Shown here: piece by piece, positions 35,802 to 44,281 of the stretch
Layout: every line of letters starts with the position of its first letter
How positions within the stretch are numbered: the stretch's first letter is position 1
DNA from: Nitrospira sp.
GTDB taxonomy: Bacteria > Nitrospirota > Nitrospiria > Nitrospirales > Nitrospiraceae
Assembly (NCBI GenBank): GCA_029194725.1
Contig: JARFXQ010000005.1
Location: forward strand, 175,447 to 239,446
Direction of reading: 5' to 3'
Length of the DNA: 64,000 nucleotides
Program-made: the position numbers and the translations under genes
The notes under the pieces: generated by a model
What the model saw: only the letters and a program-made list of their open reading frames with translations
What the model was told of the DNA's origin: nothing
The model's database searches: none

Positions 35802-36746
35802 ATGTGTTATCGTGCATCCAGATGGTATTTCTCTAGGTTGATGAGTGTCGTTACTCTTCTCACCGTGTTCATATCGTTCGATGCTCGGATGCCATATACT
35901 GCCTGGGCACAGGGGACTTCATCCACAAGTTGGCGCTCTTTTCCCGTGTTTGATGCGATGCTCTACCGCAACAAGCCTGACCTTTCAGCCGCGGGCTTGC
36001 TCCCCATCGTGGGCGCGTACGCTGGGCATTTTGGAGACACGTGGCATCGAGTTCCCAGCCAGTTCCCTTCGAAAGGCAAGGTTCAGCAAGTTGCGCGAGA
36101 GGCAGTCGGCAAAGCGTCGTTGGCGTTTCTGGATATTGAACATTGGCCGCAAAAGGGGAGTCAAGTTACCGTAGCGGACAGCGTGAACAAGTATGTTCAG
36201 GTCGCCCAATGGTTCCGCGAGGCGGCTCCAGGCCTCGCCCTTGGGTATTATGGGATACCCCCGCTCCAAGATTACTGGCGTGCCATAGATTCAACCTCAA
36301 GCGCTGAATACGTTTCGTGGATGAGTGACAATGACCGGCTCAGGCCGCTGGCCAATACAGTGGACATATTCTTTCCTTCACTCTACACATTTTACGATGA
36401 TCGGGAAGGATGGCGTCGGCAGGCTATCGCCCAAATTGCCGAGGCTCGTCGCTATGGAGGAGGCAAACCCATCTATGTGTTCTTGTGGCCTCAGTTTCAC
36501 GACTCGAATCCTGACCTTGCATGGAAATACTTGCCAACGGATTTCTGGCAACTCGAATTGGACACCGCACGCCAATACGCCGACGGGATCGTGATCTGGG
36601 GTGGGTGGGGCCACGAAAATGACTCTGTCGAATGGAACGAGCGCGCTCCCTGGTGGACAACCACGAAAGCATTTCTATCTAGCCTCAAAGCAGCCGGGCG
36701 TAGCCAGAGCAACCTCGCCGCTCCTCGCGGCCTGAGAGCGCAGTAG
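35802..36746 (+). CDS. Secreted glycoside-hydrolase-like protein, paralogue B
   Basis: A 314-residue paralogue of the protein at 31062-31907. It has a longer signal peptide ending near 'YTAWAQG', then the same core: 'FPVFDAMLYRNKPDLSAAG', 'LAFLDIEHWPQKG' (acids D111 and E113), 'GYYGIPPLQDYWRAI', 'FFPSLYTFYDDREGWRR', 'YVFLWPQFHDSN' and 'GIVIWGGWGH'. The downstream start at 35841 is possible, but AGGGGAAA precedes 35802. Weakly GH56-like; substrate unknown. A periplasmic or secreted polysaccharide-processing role is inferred from location. Confidence 0.75.
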   Translation: MCYRASRWYFSRLMSVVTLLTVFISFDARMPYTAWAQGTSSTSWRSFPVFDAMLYRNKPDLSAAGLLPIVGAYAGHFGDTWHRVPSQFPSKGKVQQVAREAVGKASLAFLDIEHWPQKGSQVTVADSVNKYVQVAQWFREAAPGLALGYYGIPPLQDYWRAIDSTSSAEYVSWMSDNDRLRPLANTVDIFFPSLYTFYDDREGWRRQAIAQIAEARRYGGGKPIYVFLWPQFHDSNPDLAWKYLPTDFWQLELDTARQYADGIVIWGGWGHENDSVEWNERAPWWTTTKAFLSSLKAAGRSQSNLAAPRGLRAQ

Positions 36747-36977
36747 CGATGGCCTTTCTCTCGATAATTATCCATTGGCTTAGAAGTTCCGCTGTATTGC
36801 GACTCACCTCGGTTCTCGTTCAATACTAACGTCAATTCTCACACGCGTTTCAGCGAGTGAAGAACCTCTCTGCTCCCGAACTGTCTGCAGAACTCTCTAT
36901 CGTGCTTGACAGGCTGATCTTCCCCTGATTTCACAGACACCTCCATGGGTGGGAGAATGATGGAATTGGAGGTCAGC

Positions 36978-37141
36978 ATGGAAACCGCAACGCGACGTCA
37001 GTTTACCGATGCGTTCACGTCCGGATTACGCGAGAATCTGGTCGGCAGGTGGCGCGGGAACTTGGAATTTCGGACGAGGTACTATATCGCTGGAGGAGCG
37101 AGCAGCACCAGGTCGAGTCGCAGGGCCGTACGCGCCAGGCA
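36978..37141 (+). pseudogene. IS3-family orfA 5' fragment, frameshifted and interrupted
   Basis: It starts 'METATRRQFTDAF' after a GGAGG. After one frameshift it continues 'ITRESGRQVARELGISDEVL' and 'YRWRSEQHQVESQGRTRQA'. That is the helix-turn-helix OrfA of IS3-type elements. It stops at 37141, where an IS256-type remnant begins, so one element appears inserted into another. Confidence 0.75.
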
Positions 37142-37146
37142 GTGGG

Positions 37147-37395
37147 AATTATCAAGATCTCCGTTGAAAGTTTCAGAGGAACTCCATGGTGATGGTTGCG
37201 CGGCATTCTTGGTCAAAGCCGGTTGCTGCTCTACCTGCTCGGTCTCAATCCTCACCGTGACCGGCGCAACTGCGGCATAGCCTTTCACGCTTCTGAATTG
37301 CCCCTCCCAGGCGAGCAGCACGGTTCCCAGCCATCGGTGCAACATCCGGCTGATCCGCGTCCGCTTAATGTTCCGTTCGCTGTGCCGGTGAGTCG
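37147..37395 (-). pseudogene. IS256-family transposase C-terminal remnant with right element end
   Basis: Minus-strand frame reads 'RHSERNIKRTRISRMLHRWL' and 'GTVLLAWEGQFRSVKGYAAV', homologous to the C-terminus of the intact transposase at 33430-33560 but clearly diverged. The outer end 'ctttcaacggagatcttgat' resembles the end of the intact element. The rest of the gene is missing, so this is a decayed second element of a related type. Confidence 0.8.
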
Positions 37396-37662
37396 TTCTG
37401 TTTTGTTGAAGCAGGAAGAATTTGCCCACCACAGTGAGAAACGAGCTGCTTAGATTGTGAGGAGGGCTGCATGCTGCCCGTCGTTGGATTCGGCCAGTCT
37501 GTGCTCTGCTTCCCGATCGTCTGCGATGTGACGGCGATCAGATGCCATTTCCATCTGCCCATTTTTACATATTTGAACACTGCTGCAGCAATATAGACAC
37601 AATTGTCGCCGTTGATCTTCATTGTGTTCTTCAATTTTCAGCGACATGCAAACTTCATTGAT

Positions 37663-37678
37663 TGGCCTGGGATTTGCT
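37663..37678 (+). promoter_or_regulatory. Candidate sigma-54 (-24/-12) promoter for the VPLPA-CTERM gene
   Basis: 'tggcctgggatttgct' matches TGGC(A)CG-N4-TTGCW at the GG, GC, TTG and terminal T positions, with exactly ten bases between GG and GC. It lies 59 bases before ATG 37737, a suitable leader. PEP-CTERM protein genes in other bacteria are known to use RpoN promoters activated by PrsR. This extends that logic to a VPLPA-type cargo. A search for an upstream activator site is lacking. Confidence 0.55.
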
Positions 37679-37736
37679 GACCGCTTCTCTGTTCATACGT
37701 GTCCCTAATGAGCCAACCTCTAGAAGGAGCGGTGAT

Positions 37737-38402
37737 ATGCGGATGATTACTCGATGGCTTCGGAGAGGATTCATCTTGCCAGCTGCTGCGGCGTGTGCCC
37801 TCTCGGTTCCGATCAGTGCAGCGCAAGCAGCTCTGGTAACTTATTCGTTTACCGGTGACATCAACATCGCTGGTAACCCATCGGTCTCCGGTTCATTTCA
37901 ATTTGATAATGCGACAGGTGGAAGTGGAGGTGTCTATAACGGTGCTGTGACTGGCTTCACCCTGAATCTTAACTTCAATACCGGGACGTACAGATCGTCT
38001 TTCGCTCCAGGTGCCAATGCTGTGACAATCTCACAGAACATGCCGCTGGGAGGTGGCATTGTCGACCGCTGGGCGCTGGTGACTGCTGGCACTGGTGAAG
38101 CGATCAGTGGTACCACCACGCCATTCAATTTTGATCTTCGTCTCGACCAGAAGGGAGGGGGATTGTTTACCGACGCGAGCCTTCAAAATCCTCCAAGTTT
38201 GAGCAGTTTGAACGGTGGCCGTGCGCAATGGCGACTCTTTTTCGAGGATGTCGACGGTAATCCATCGGTGTATCTCGGATCGATCAGTAGCCTGACCGCC
38301 GTGCCGTTACCGGCGGCGGTGCTGCTGTTTGGAGCGGGGCTTATCTCCTTGGTGGGTTTGGGAGCTGGAGGGTTGAGAAATCTCCGAGCGTCCAAGACCT
38401 AG
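37737..38402 (+). CDS. VPLPA-CTERM sorting-domain surface protein
   Basis: The 221-residue exported protein has an n-region with Arg, an h-region and cleavage near 'SAAQA|ALVTY' (31/32). Its beta-rich middle ('VSGSFQFDNATGGSGGVYNG') gives no known function. The C-terminal sorting signal has 'VPLPA' at 189-193, a hydrophobic stretch 'AVLLFGAGLISLVGLGA', then basic residues. This signature (TIGR03370-type) directs processing by XrtD. XrtD is encoded 168 bases downstream. ATG 37737 follows AAGGAG by eight bases; the longer frame is a read-through of the leader. It has its own candidate sigma-54 promoter and a strong terminator, so it appears to be a separate transcription unit. Confidence 0.85.
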   Translation: MRMITRWLRRGFILPAAAACALSVPISAAQAALVTYSFTGDINIAGNPSVSGSFQFDNATGGSGGVYNGAVTGFTLNLNFNTGTYRSSFAPGANAVTISQNMPLGGGIVDRWALVTAGTGEAISGTTTPFNFDLRLDQKGGGLFTDASLQNPPSLSSLNGGRAQWRLFFEDVDGNPSVYLGSISSLTAVPLPAAVLLFGAGLISLVGLGAGGLRNLRASKT

Positions 38403-38416
38403 TCATCTCCTTTCTG

Positions 38417-38452
38417 ACGGGCTTGATACCTCGACTGTTGTATCAAGCCCGT
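38417..38452 (+). terminator. Strong stem-loop after the VPLPA-CTERM gene
   Basis: The arms 'acgggcttgatac' and 'gtatcaagcccgt' are perfect 13-base complements around a ten-base loop, starting 15 bases after the stop. There is no clean T-run, so it may be an attenuator, a 3'-end stabiliser or a factor-dependent terminator. It separates the cargo gene from the exosortase operon. Confidence 0.7.
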
Positions 38453-38570
38453 GCTTTCCGCGGAGTCGATCGCTAGCTGAAAAGTTGCCAGGGAAAGTGG
38501 TGCCCCGCTCTTCCGGACCGGTTTAGCTCGCTCCTCTAGCTCCTAATCATCGTGTGAGTAACTCACCCGT

Positions 38571-40145
38571 ATGACCGGCACACGTTCCTTTCTCCTCACC
38601 TCAGCCCTGGTTGTGGTGCTATTGCTCTACATGTATGCAGAGAGTCTTGTCTTCTTGTTCAGCCGTTGGTTCGGCACTGAGGATTATAGTCATGGAATCT
38701 TCGTTCCTCTCATCAGTGGGTTTTTGATCTGGCAGTCTCGACATCGTCTTCTGGAAGTCTCGAAAGAAAAGTCATGGTGGGGTCTTGCGATCATCGCCCT
38801 GGGTCTCATGCTCTACGTGGTCGGCGAATTGTCCACCCTGTTTGTGGTCCTGCACGCCTCTTTGTGGGTCGTGATTGTCGGGTTGGCCGTTACGCTCCTG
38901 GGGATTCGTGGGGCGAGGGCCATCGCTTTTCCTCTTGGTTATCTTGTGACTGCCATCCCGCTGCCGATGTTCTTCTACGCGGGTCTTTCGAGCCAGCTTC
39001 AGCTCTGGTCCTCATCGCTCGGCGTAAGGTGTTTGCAACTCGTCGGCGTGATGGCCTTTCGGGAAGGTAATGTCATTGATCTGGGACCCGTGCAGCTTCA
39101 AGTAGTGGAGGCGTGCAGCGGCATTCGGTACCTGCTTCCGCTGATTTCTCTCGCCTTGCTCTGCGCCTATTTATTCAAGGACCAGATGTGGAAGCGAGCG
39201 GTCCTAGTGCTGTCGGCCATTCCGATCTCCATCCTGACCAACGGCTTTCGGATCGGCATGATCGGAGTGCTCGTCGATCTCTACGGGAAAGGAACGGCGG
39301 AGGGTTTCTATCATCTGTTCGAAGGATGGGTCATGTTCATGGTGAGTTTCGGACTGGTGATCATGGAAATGGTGCTCTTAGGAAAGCTAGGGGCATCTGT
39401 GCCGTTGAAACCATGGTCTGAACGGCTGACGTGGAGACATCAAGGGTGGGACGCCGGGGGTGGAGTCAGACCCAAGGATCCACCAGCCAACATCTTCTCA
39501 CCGGGGCCGGCCTATCTGTGCAGTGTGGCTCTTTTCGCGCCCTTCACCTTTTTTTCGATGACGCTCATGGATCGTAAAGAAATTCCTCCTCCTCGAGCCG
39601 CATTCGTGGACTTCCCGATGCAGATCGGTGGATGGCGAGGTCAGCCATTTCCACTTGAGCAACAATATATCGACGCGCTTCGCTTCGATGATTATGTCCT
39701 GGTTGACTACCGTTCACAGGGGCAACAGCCGGTGAATTTCTATGCTGCCTACTACCGTTCACAAAAGAAGGGACAGTCTGCTCATTCCCCGCAGAGTTGT
39801 CTGCCCGGCGGGGGATGGGAAATTGGATCTCTGACGCAGCGAGAATTGCCTATGTCACCAGGGATGATGGAACCACTCAGGATCAATCGAGCCGTGATCC
39901 AGAAGGGCGAACAGAAGCAAATCGTGCTGTACTGGTTCAAACAACGGGACCGAAACCTTACGGACGAATATCTGGTGAAGTTGTATCTGCTGTGGGATGC
40001 GTTCTCGAGACAACGGACTGACGGAGCGTTGGTGAGACTGGCTTCGCTTGTTGGTCCCGGTGAATCCGAGGCAGTTGTTGATCAACGTCTACAAGAATTG
40101 GCGATCGCGGTGGGTCGAGAGCTGACCAGGTTTGTACCGGACTGA
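38571..40145 (+). CDS. xrtD: Exosortase XrtD fused to an EpsI domain (VPLPA-CTERM-specific type)
   Basis: The 524-residue protein has an N-terminal polytopic exosortase of about 300 residues and a C-terminal periplasmic EpsI domain of about 200. The catalytic triad is visible: Cys182 in 'EACSGIRYLLPL', Arg227 in 'NGFRIGMIG' and His248 in 'EGFYHLFEGW'. The EpsI part has 'PMQIGGWRG' and 'SPQSCLPGGGW'. XrtD enzymes cleave and sort VPLPA-CTERM proteins. The fused EpsI domain is characteristic of this subtype. It is followed after 32 bases by the WecA-like gene, consistent with one operon through 50608. Confidence 0.92.
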   Translation: MTGTRSFLLTSALVVVLLLYMYAESLVFLFSRWFGTEDYSHGIFVPLISGFLIWQSRHRLLEVSKEKSWWGLAIIALGLMLYVVGELSTLFVVLHASLWVVIVGLAVTLLGIRGARAIAFPLGYLVTAIPLPMFFYAGLSSQLQLWSSSLGVRCLQLVGVMAFREGNVIDLGPVQLQVVEACSGIRYLLPLISLALLCAYLFKDQMWKRAVLVLSAIPISILTNGFRIGMIGVLVDLYGKGTAEGFYHLFEGWVMFMVSFGLVIMEMVLLGKLGASVPLKPWSERLTWRHQGWDAGGGVRPKDPPANIFSPGPAYLCSVALFAPFTFFSMTLMDRKEIPPPRAAFVDFPMQIGGWRGQPFPLEQQYIDALRFDDYVLVDYRSQGQQPVNFYAAYYRSQKKGQSAHSPQSCLPGGGWEIGSLTQRELPMSPGMMEPLRINRAVIQKGEQKQIVLYWFKQRDRNLTDEYLVKLYLLWDAFSRQRTDGALVRLASLVGPGESEAVVDQRLQELAIAVGRELTRFVPD

Positions 40146-40177
40146 ACCAACAGGAGTGAGGATGCGGGGACCAATCC

Positions 40178-41812
40178 ATGGTGAATGAACTGTTCTTTAG
40201 CTTCATGACGGCGTTACTTCTGTCTATGGCACTGATTCCTCCGTTACGACTGACAGCCGAACGATTTCAGGTGATGGATTTTCCGGGGGAGCGAAAAGTG
40301 CATGAGCACCCCATTCCACGGGTAGGGGGGCTTGCCTTCGCCATCGGTGCCTGCGCTTCGATTGCCTGGTGGGTTCCGAAAGATACTATTGCGTTATCGA
40401 TTCTGGTCGGCAGCGTCATTATCGTGGGGTTCGGAGTATGGGACGACCGTGTCGATCTTAGCTATCGAAGCAAACTCCTCGGACAGCTGATAGCCGCCCT
40501 TGCCGTTGTCTTGGGCGGGGATGTCTGGTTTACCTCACTTCCCTTTCTACCGGATGTGGACGTACCGGCCTGGGCCGGGATGTTTGTGACCGTGTTGTTT
40601 CTCATCGGAGTATCAAACGCGGTGAATCTGACAGATGGATTGGATGGTCTAGCCGGAGGATTATCCTTCATAACACTCAGCGGGATTGCCTATTTAGCCT
40701 ATCTATCCAGTGATTCGACCGTCCTTATCCTTACCGTTCCCTTTCTTGGGGCGCTCTTGGGCTTCTTACGCTACAACACATACCCGGCTCGCATTTTCAT
40801 GGGAGATGGCGGCAGCCAATTGTTGGGATTCATCATGGGGGTATTCGTCGTTCTTCTGACGGATTCCTCACGAGGGCCATTCAGTCCGAGCCTTGCTCTC
40901 TTTCTATTGGGGCTGCCGTTCTTAGACACACTTGGTGTGACCGGGCAACGGCTGGCTGAAGGCCGCTCCCTATTCATCGGCGACCGTGCGCACATTCACC
41001 ACAAACTGCTTCGCTTTGGGTTCACGCACTATGAGGCCGTGACCGTCATTTATGTGATCCAGGCAGGGATGTTGGGCTTGGCGTATGTGTTGCGATGGCA
41101 GTCCGACTTATTAATCCTTCCCCTGTACCTCATGATTGCAGGATCGGTCTTGATGCTCTTCGTCGCAGCGGGACGCGGCCTTCTTCCTAATCTCACGTCA
41201 CAAAGCGGTCATTTTCTATCCACTGGGGCCGTGAGGCGATTGATGAATGGCCCATGGCTGACGGATCTGCCGATGCGGTTTTTGGCCGTGACCGTCCCAT
41301 GTTTCCTCATTGCCCTGGTGTTTGTCCCATCGAATGTGCCGACCGATGTCGGATATCTGTCGATCATCATATTCGGGATTGTATCGCTCGGCCTCTCGTT
41401 TTCTCATCGAGTCGCGCCGTACTTTGTCCGTGGGGGACTCTACGTGGGCACCACGTTCCTGCTGTATGTCTGCGATGGGTCGCGAGCGAGCACGTTATCT
41501 ACCGTCACGATGGCGCACAACACATTCTTTGTCGTGGTCGCCGTCATGGTGTTATTGAGTCTTCGATTCAACCAGGAGAACCGATTCCAGACGACACCGC
41601 TCGACTATTTAATGGTCTTCTTGGCCGTCACCTTCCCGCTGCTTCCCGAGGTCAGCGCCGATATCTCGCACTTGGGGGTCTTTGCCGCAAAATTGATGGT
41701 GCTCTTCTTTTCCTTCGAGTTGCTGCTCCATGCATTTTCCAGTCGCGTCCGACAGTTGGGATTCGTTTCGCTCTGGATTCTGTTCGGACTGGGAATTCGG
41801 ATTTTGTTGTAG
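40178..41812 (+). CDS. UDP-sugar:undecaprenyl-phosphate transferase, WecA/MraY family, with long C-terminal extension
   Basis: The N-terminal 330 residues have the polyprenyl-phosphate glycosyl-1-phosphate transferase motifs: 'RKVHEHPIPRVGGLAF', 'VWDDRVDL', 'NLTDGLDGLAGG', 'RIFMGDGGSQLLGF' and the His-rich 'DRAHIHHKLL'. It likely starts the repeat unit by loading an N-acetylhexosamine-1-phosphate on undecaprenyl phosphate. The protein is 544 residues, about 180 longer than WecA. The extension adds about six hydrophobic segments ('FLAVTVPCFLIALVFVPSN', 'LDYLMVFLAVTFPLL') and no known domain. Confidence 0.88.
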   Translation: MVNELFFSFMTALLLSMALIPPLRLTAERFQVMDFPGERKVHEHPIPRVGGLAFAIGACASIAWWVPKDTIALSILVGSVIIVGFGVWDDRVDLSYRSKLLGQLIAALAVVLGGDVWFTSLPFLPDVDVPAWAGMFVTVLFLIGVSNAVNLTDGLDGLAGGLSFITLSGIAYLAYLSSDSTVLILTVPFLGALLGFLRYNTYPARIFMGDGGSQLLGFIMGVFVVLLTDSSRGPFSPSLALFLLGLPFLDTLGVTGQRLAEGRSLFIGDRAHIHHKLLRFGFTHYEAVTVIYVIQAGMLGLAYVLRWQSDLLILPLYLMIAGSVLMLFVAAGRGLLPNLTSQSGHFLSTGAVRRLMNGPWLTDLPMRFLAVTVPCFLIALVFVPSNVPTDVGYLSIIIFGIVSLGLSFSHRVAPYFVRGGLYVGTTFLLYVCDGSRASTLSTVTMAHNTFFVVVAVMVLLSLRFNQENRFQTTPLDYLMVFLAVTFPLLPEVSADISHLGVFAAKLMVLFFSFELLLHAFSSRVRQLGFVSLWILFGLGIRILL

Positions 41813-41887
41813 CAAACCAAGTTACGTAATAACCTAGGTTTCATGCCAAGGCCATTCCAATACAACGGACATGGGTGGACTTTCAGT

Positions 41888-44272
41888 ATGCGCATGAGGA
41901 CCATCATCGTTCTTCTGTCGGCTGTCGCATGGACGGCTTGCGGTGGTCCAGAGGAGAGAAAGGCAAAGTACTTTGCTCGCGCCAATGAGTACATTGAGGC
42001 GGCCAACTATCCCAAGGCGCGTGTCGCCATCAGGAATGTCCTGAAAATAGACCCAAAGGATGCCGAAGCCTATGTTCTCTTTGCCCGCGTTGAGGAAAAG
42101 GAAAAGAATTGGCGCAACGCGGTCCAGCTCTATCAGGAAGCCGTCACACTGGATCCAGGTCACATCGCAGCGTTGATTGCCTTGGGCAAGTACTATCTGG
42201 AAGCCAGGTTGATCGAGCAGGCGGCGGAAGCGGCAGACACAGTCCTGAAGAAGGAGCCAAAGCATCCTCAGGCCAACGCGTTGAAGCTTGCCTCGCAGGC
42301 CGCGACGGAGCAGGCCGTTCCTTCGTCGATCCTCAAAGCAGAGGCGCTGGCGAAGGAGTTTCCATCAGAACCGGATGTCGCCATTCTTCTTGCCACATTG
42401 TATGACCAGCGCCGGCAATACCGTGATGCCGAGGTCACGCTACGGCGCGCATTGGACGCTCATCCGAGAGATCTGGACCTTCTCAGCAATTTGACTGCGG
42501 TCTTGACCAGGGCGAACGACGTCGCCGGCGCAGAGACGGCCATTCGCCGAATGATCGACGCCGAGCCCGATTCCATCGACCATCGGCTGAGACTTGTCCG
42601 CTTTTATGTCCAACAAACTGCCTACGACAAAGCAGAAGCAGTTCTACGCAAGGCGGTGCTGCGTGATCCGAACAGCGAGCAGCGCCGCCTTATCTTGGCC
42701 GATTATTTTATGAGCAGGAAAGATGTTGCGTCCGCCGAACAAGTCTTGTTGGACGCCATTGCACAGTTGCCGCATTCGAGTCAACTTCAATTCGGGATTG
42801 CCGCGATTTACAGGAAGACCGGACACGACACAAAAGCACGTGAGCGATATGCCGCGTTGGTTCAAGATTACAAGGATAAGCCCGTCGGGTTGGAAGCCAA
42901 GGTGAAGTTGGCGGAGTTGGATTTTCAGGCCGGCAGGCGGAGCGAGGCTGAGCGGCAAGTGCAGGAAGTATTACGAGACAACCCCCGTTCTACGGACGGC
43001 CTGACCCTTGTAGGACGTATGGCGTTAGCCAGCAGAAATGGGAAAGACGCGGTTCAGGCCTTTCGTACAGTCTTACATGATCAGCCGGAATCGGCGACGG
43101 GGCATTATCTTCTTGGCCAGGCCTATCAGCTCACTGGAGAGACCAGTCTGGCGAAAGAGAGTTTCGAGCGAGCGGTGGCTTTGTACCCTGACCAGGTCGA
43201 TGCCAAGCGATCTCTTGCGGTACTGGAAAGCAAAAGCGGCCGTTACCAACAGGCCCGCGCTCGACTTGACGATCTGCTGACGCAACGTCCGGATGATATT
43301 GCTGCCCTCGATATGTTGATGACGCTCGACTTGGTAATGAAAAACTGGTCTGGAGCGGAACAGACGTTGGGGCGGATCCATCACATAGCAGCTGGAAGTT
43401 ATGTGGCCTTGATGGCGGAAGGGCGACTGTACGAGGCGAAACGTCGTTTGAATGATGCGATGAATACGTACGAACGTGCCACAGCTCTGGTTCCAAACGA
43501 ACCAGATCCACTCCTGTCCCTGGTGAAGCTTGAGGTGGCTCAAGGTCACAAGGTCCGAGCGCAAGCGCGGTTGGAAACGCTCCTCGCAGCTCATCCGGAC
43601 CATCCATTCGGTCACGGATTGCTGGCGGAAGTCTTGTCCGTCTCCGGGGCGTATGAAGCGGTTGAGCTTCACTATCGTGAAGCTGCACGACTGAATCCCA
43701 AATGGATGGCGCCGTGGCTCAACTGGGCCACGGCGTTATTGTCGCGGAAAAAGCCGGATGTGGCCGTACAGATTCTACACGAGGGGCTCACAGCCAACCC
43801 CGATAGTGAGGAGTTGCACATGCTCTTGGCCTCGGCGCACTCCGAACAAGCACGGATAGATCTCGCTATGGCCGAATATGAGACGACCTTACGGCTGAAT
43901 CCTCGCAACGTGCTGGCTGCGAATAATCTGGCCGTCATGCTCGTGGACCACAAGGGTGATCCATCGAGTTTGCAAAGGGCCTTCGCGCTCAGTCGAGATT
44001 TTGAAAAGGAGGCGCCGCATCCTCTCTTTATCGATACCCTCGGCTGGGTGCGATTCAAAATGGGGCAGCCGGAAGAGGCGATCCGGCTCATGAAAGACGC
44101 CGTCGCCAAATCACCCGACCTTTCTGTCCTGAACTATCATCTTGGAATGGCATTGTTTCAGTCCGGTAAACACACCGAGGCCCGCACCTATCTTTCAAAG
44201 GCACTGAAGAATTCTGATTCGTTTGAGGGACGACGGGAGGCAGAGCAAGCCCTTGCGCAGATAAGGGGGTAG
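41888..44272 (+). CDS. prsT: PrsT-like TPR lipoprotein of the PEP-CTERM/EPS system
   Basis: The product (about 794 residues) has an N-terminal signal peptide with lipobox-like 'AVAWTACGG', then some 18-20 TPR units from 'YFARANEYIEAANYPKARVA' to the C-terminus. This is the architecture of the PEP-CTERM system TPR-repeat lipoprotein (PrsT) that accompanies exosortases. It probably scaffolds export or assembly in the periplasm. ATG 41888 or 41894 gives a proper signal peptide; ATG 41843 adds 15 residues. It lies between the initiating transferase and the export protein. Confidence 0.85.
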   Translation: MRMRTIIVLLSAVAWTACGGPEERKAKYFARANEYIEAANYPKARVAIRNVLKIDPKDAEAYVLFARVEEKEKNWRNAVQLYQEAVTLDPGHIAALIALGKYYLEARLIEQAAEAADTVLKKEPKHPQANALKLASQAATEQAVPSSILKAEALAKEFPSEPDVAILLATLYDQRRQYRDAEVTLRRALDAHPRDLDLLSNLTAVLTRANDVAGAETAIRRMIDAEPDSIDHRLRLVRFYVQQTAYDKAEAVLRKAVLRDPNSEQRRLILADYFMSRKDVASAEQVLLDAIAQLPHSSQLQFGIAAIYRKTGHDTKARERYAALVQDYKDKPVGLEAKVKLAELDFQAGRRSEAERQVQEVLRDNPRSTDGLTLVGRMALASRNGKDAVQAFRTVLHDQPESATGHYLLGQAYQLTGETSLAKESFERAVALYPDQVDAKRSLAVLESKSGRYQQARARLDDLLTQRPDDIAALDMLMTLDLVMKNWSGAEQTLGRIHHIAAGSYVALMAEGRLYEAKRRLNDAMNTYERATALVPNEPDPLLSLVKLEVAQGHKVRAQARLETLLAAHPDHPFGHGLLAEVLSVSGAYEAVELHYREAARLNPKWMAPWLNWATALLSRKKPDVAVQILHEGLTANPDSEELHMLLASAHSEQARIDLAMAEYETTLRLNPRNVLAANNLAVMLVDHKGDPSSLQRAFALSRDFEKEAPHPLFIDTLGWVRFKMGQPEEAIRLMKDAVAKSPDLSVLNYHLGMALFQSGKHTEARTYLSKALKNSDSFEGRREAEQALAQIRG

Positions 44273-44281
44273 GAAGAATTC

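Larger units (their letters stand above)
36747..37736. other. About 1-kb region of transposon debris and the leader of the VPLPA-CTERM gene
   Basis: Contains an IS3 orfA fragment (36978-37141), an IS256-family remnant (37147-37395) and a candidate sigma-54 promoter (37663-37678). The interval 36747-36977 shows nothing further that I can support. Two overlapping minus-strand frames at 37365-37647 have no recognisable product. Confidence 0.6.

Noticed and set aside
37365..37647. Two overlapping minus-strand frames (89 and 65 codons) before the VPLPA-CTERM gene
   Set aside because: No Shine-Dalgarno, no recognised family, and they overlie the IS remnant and leader.
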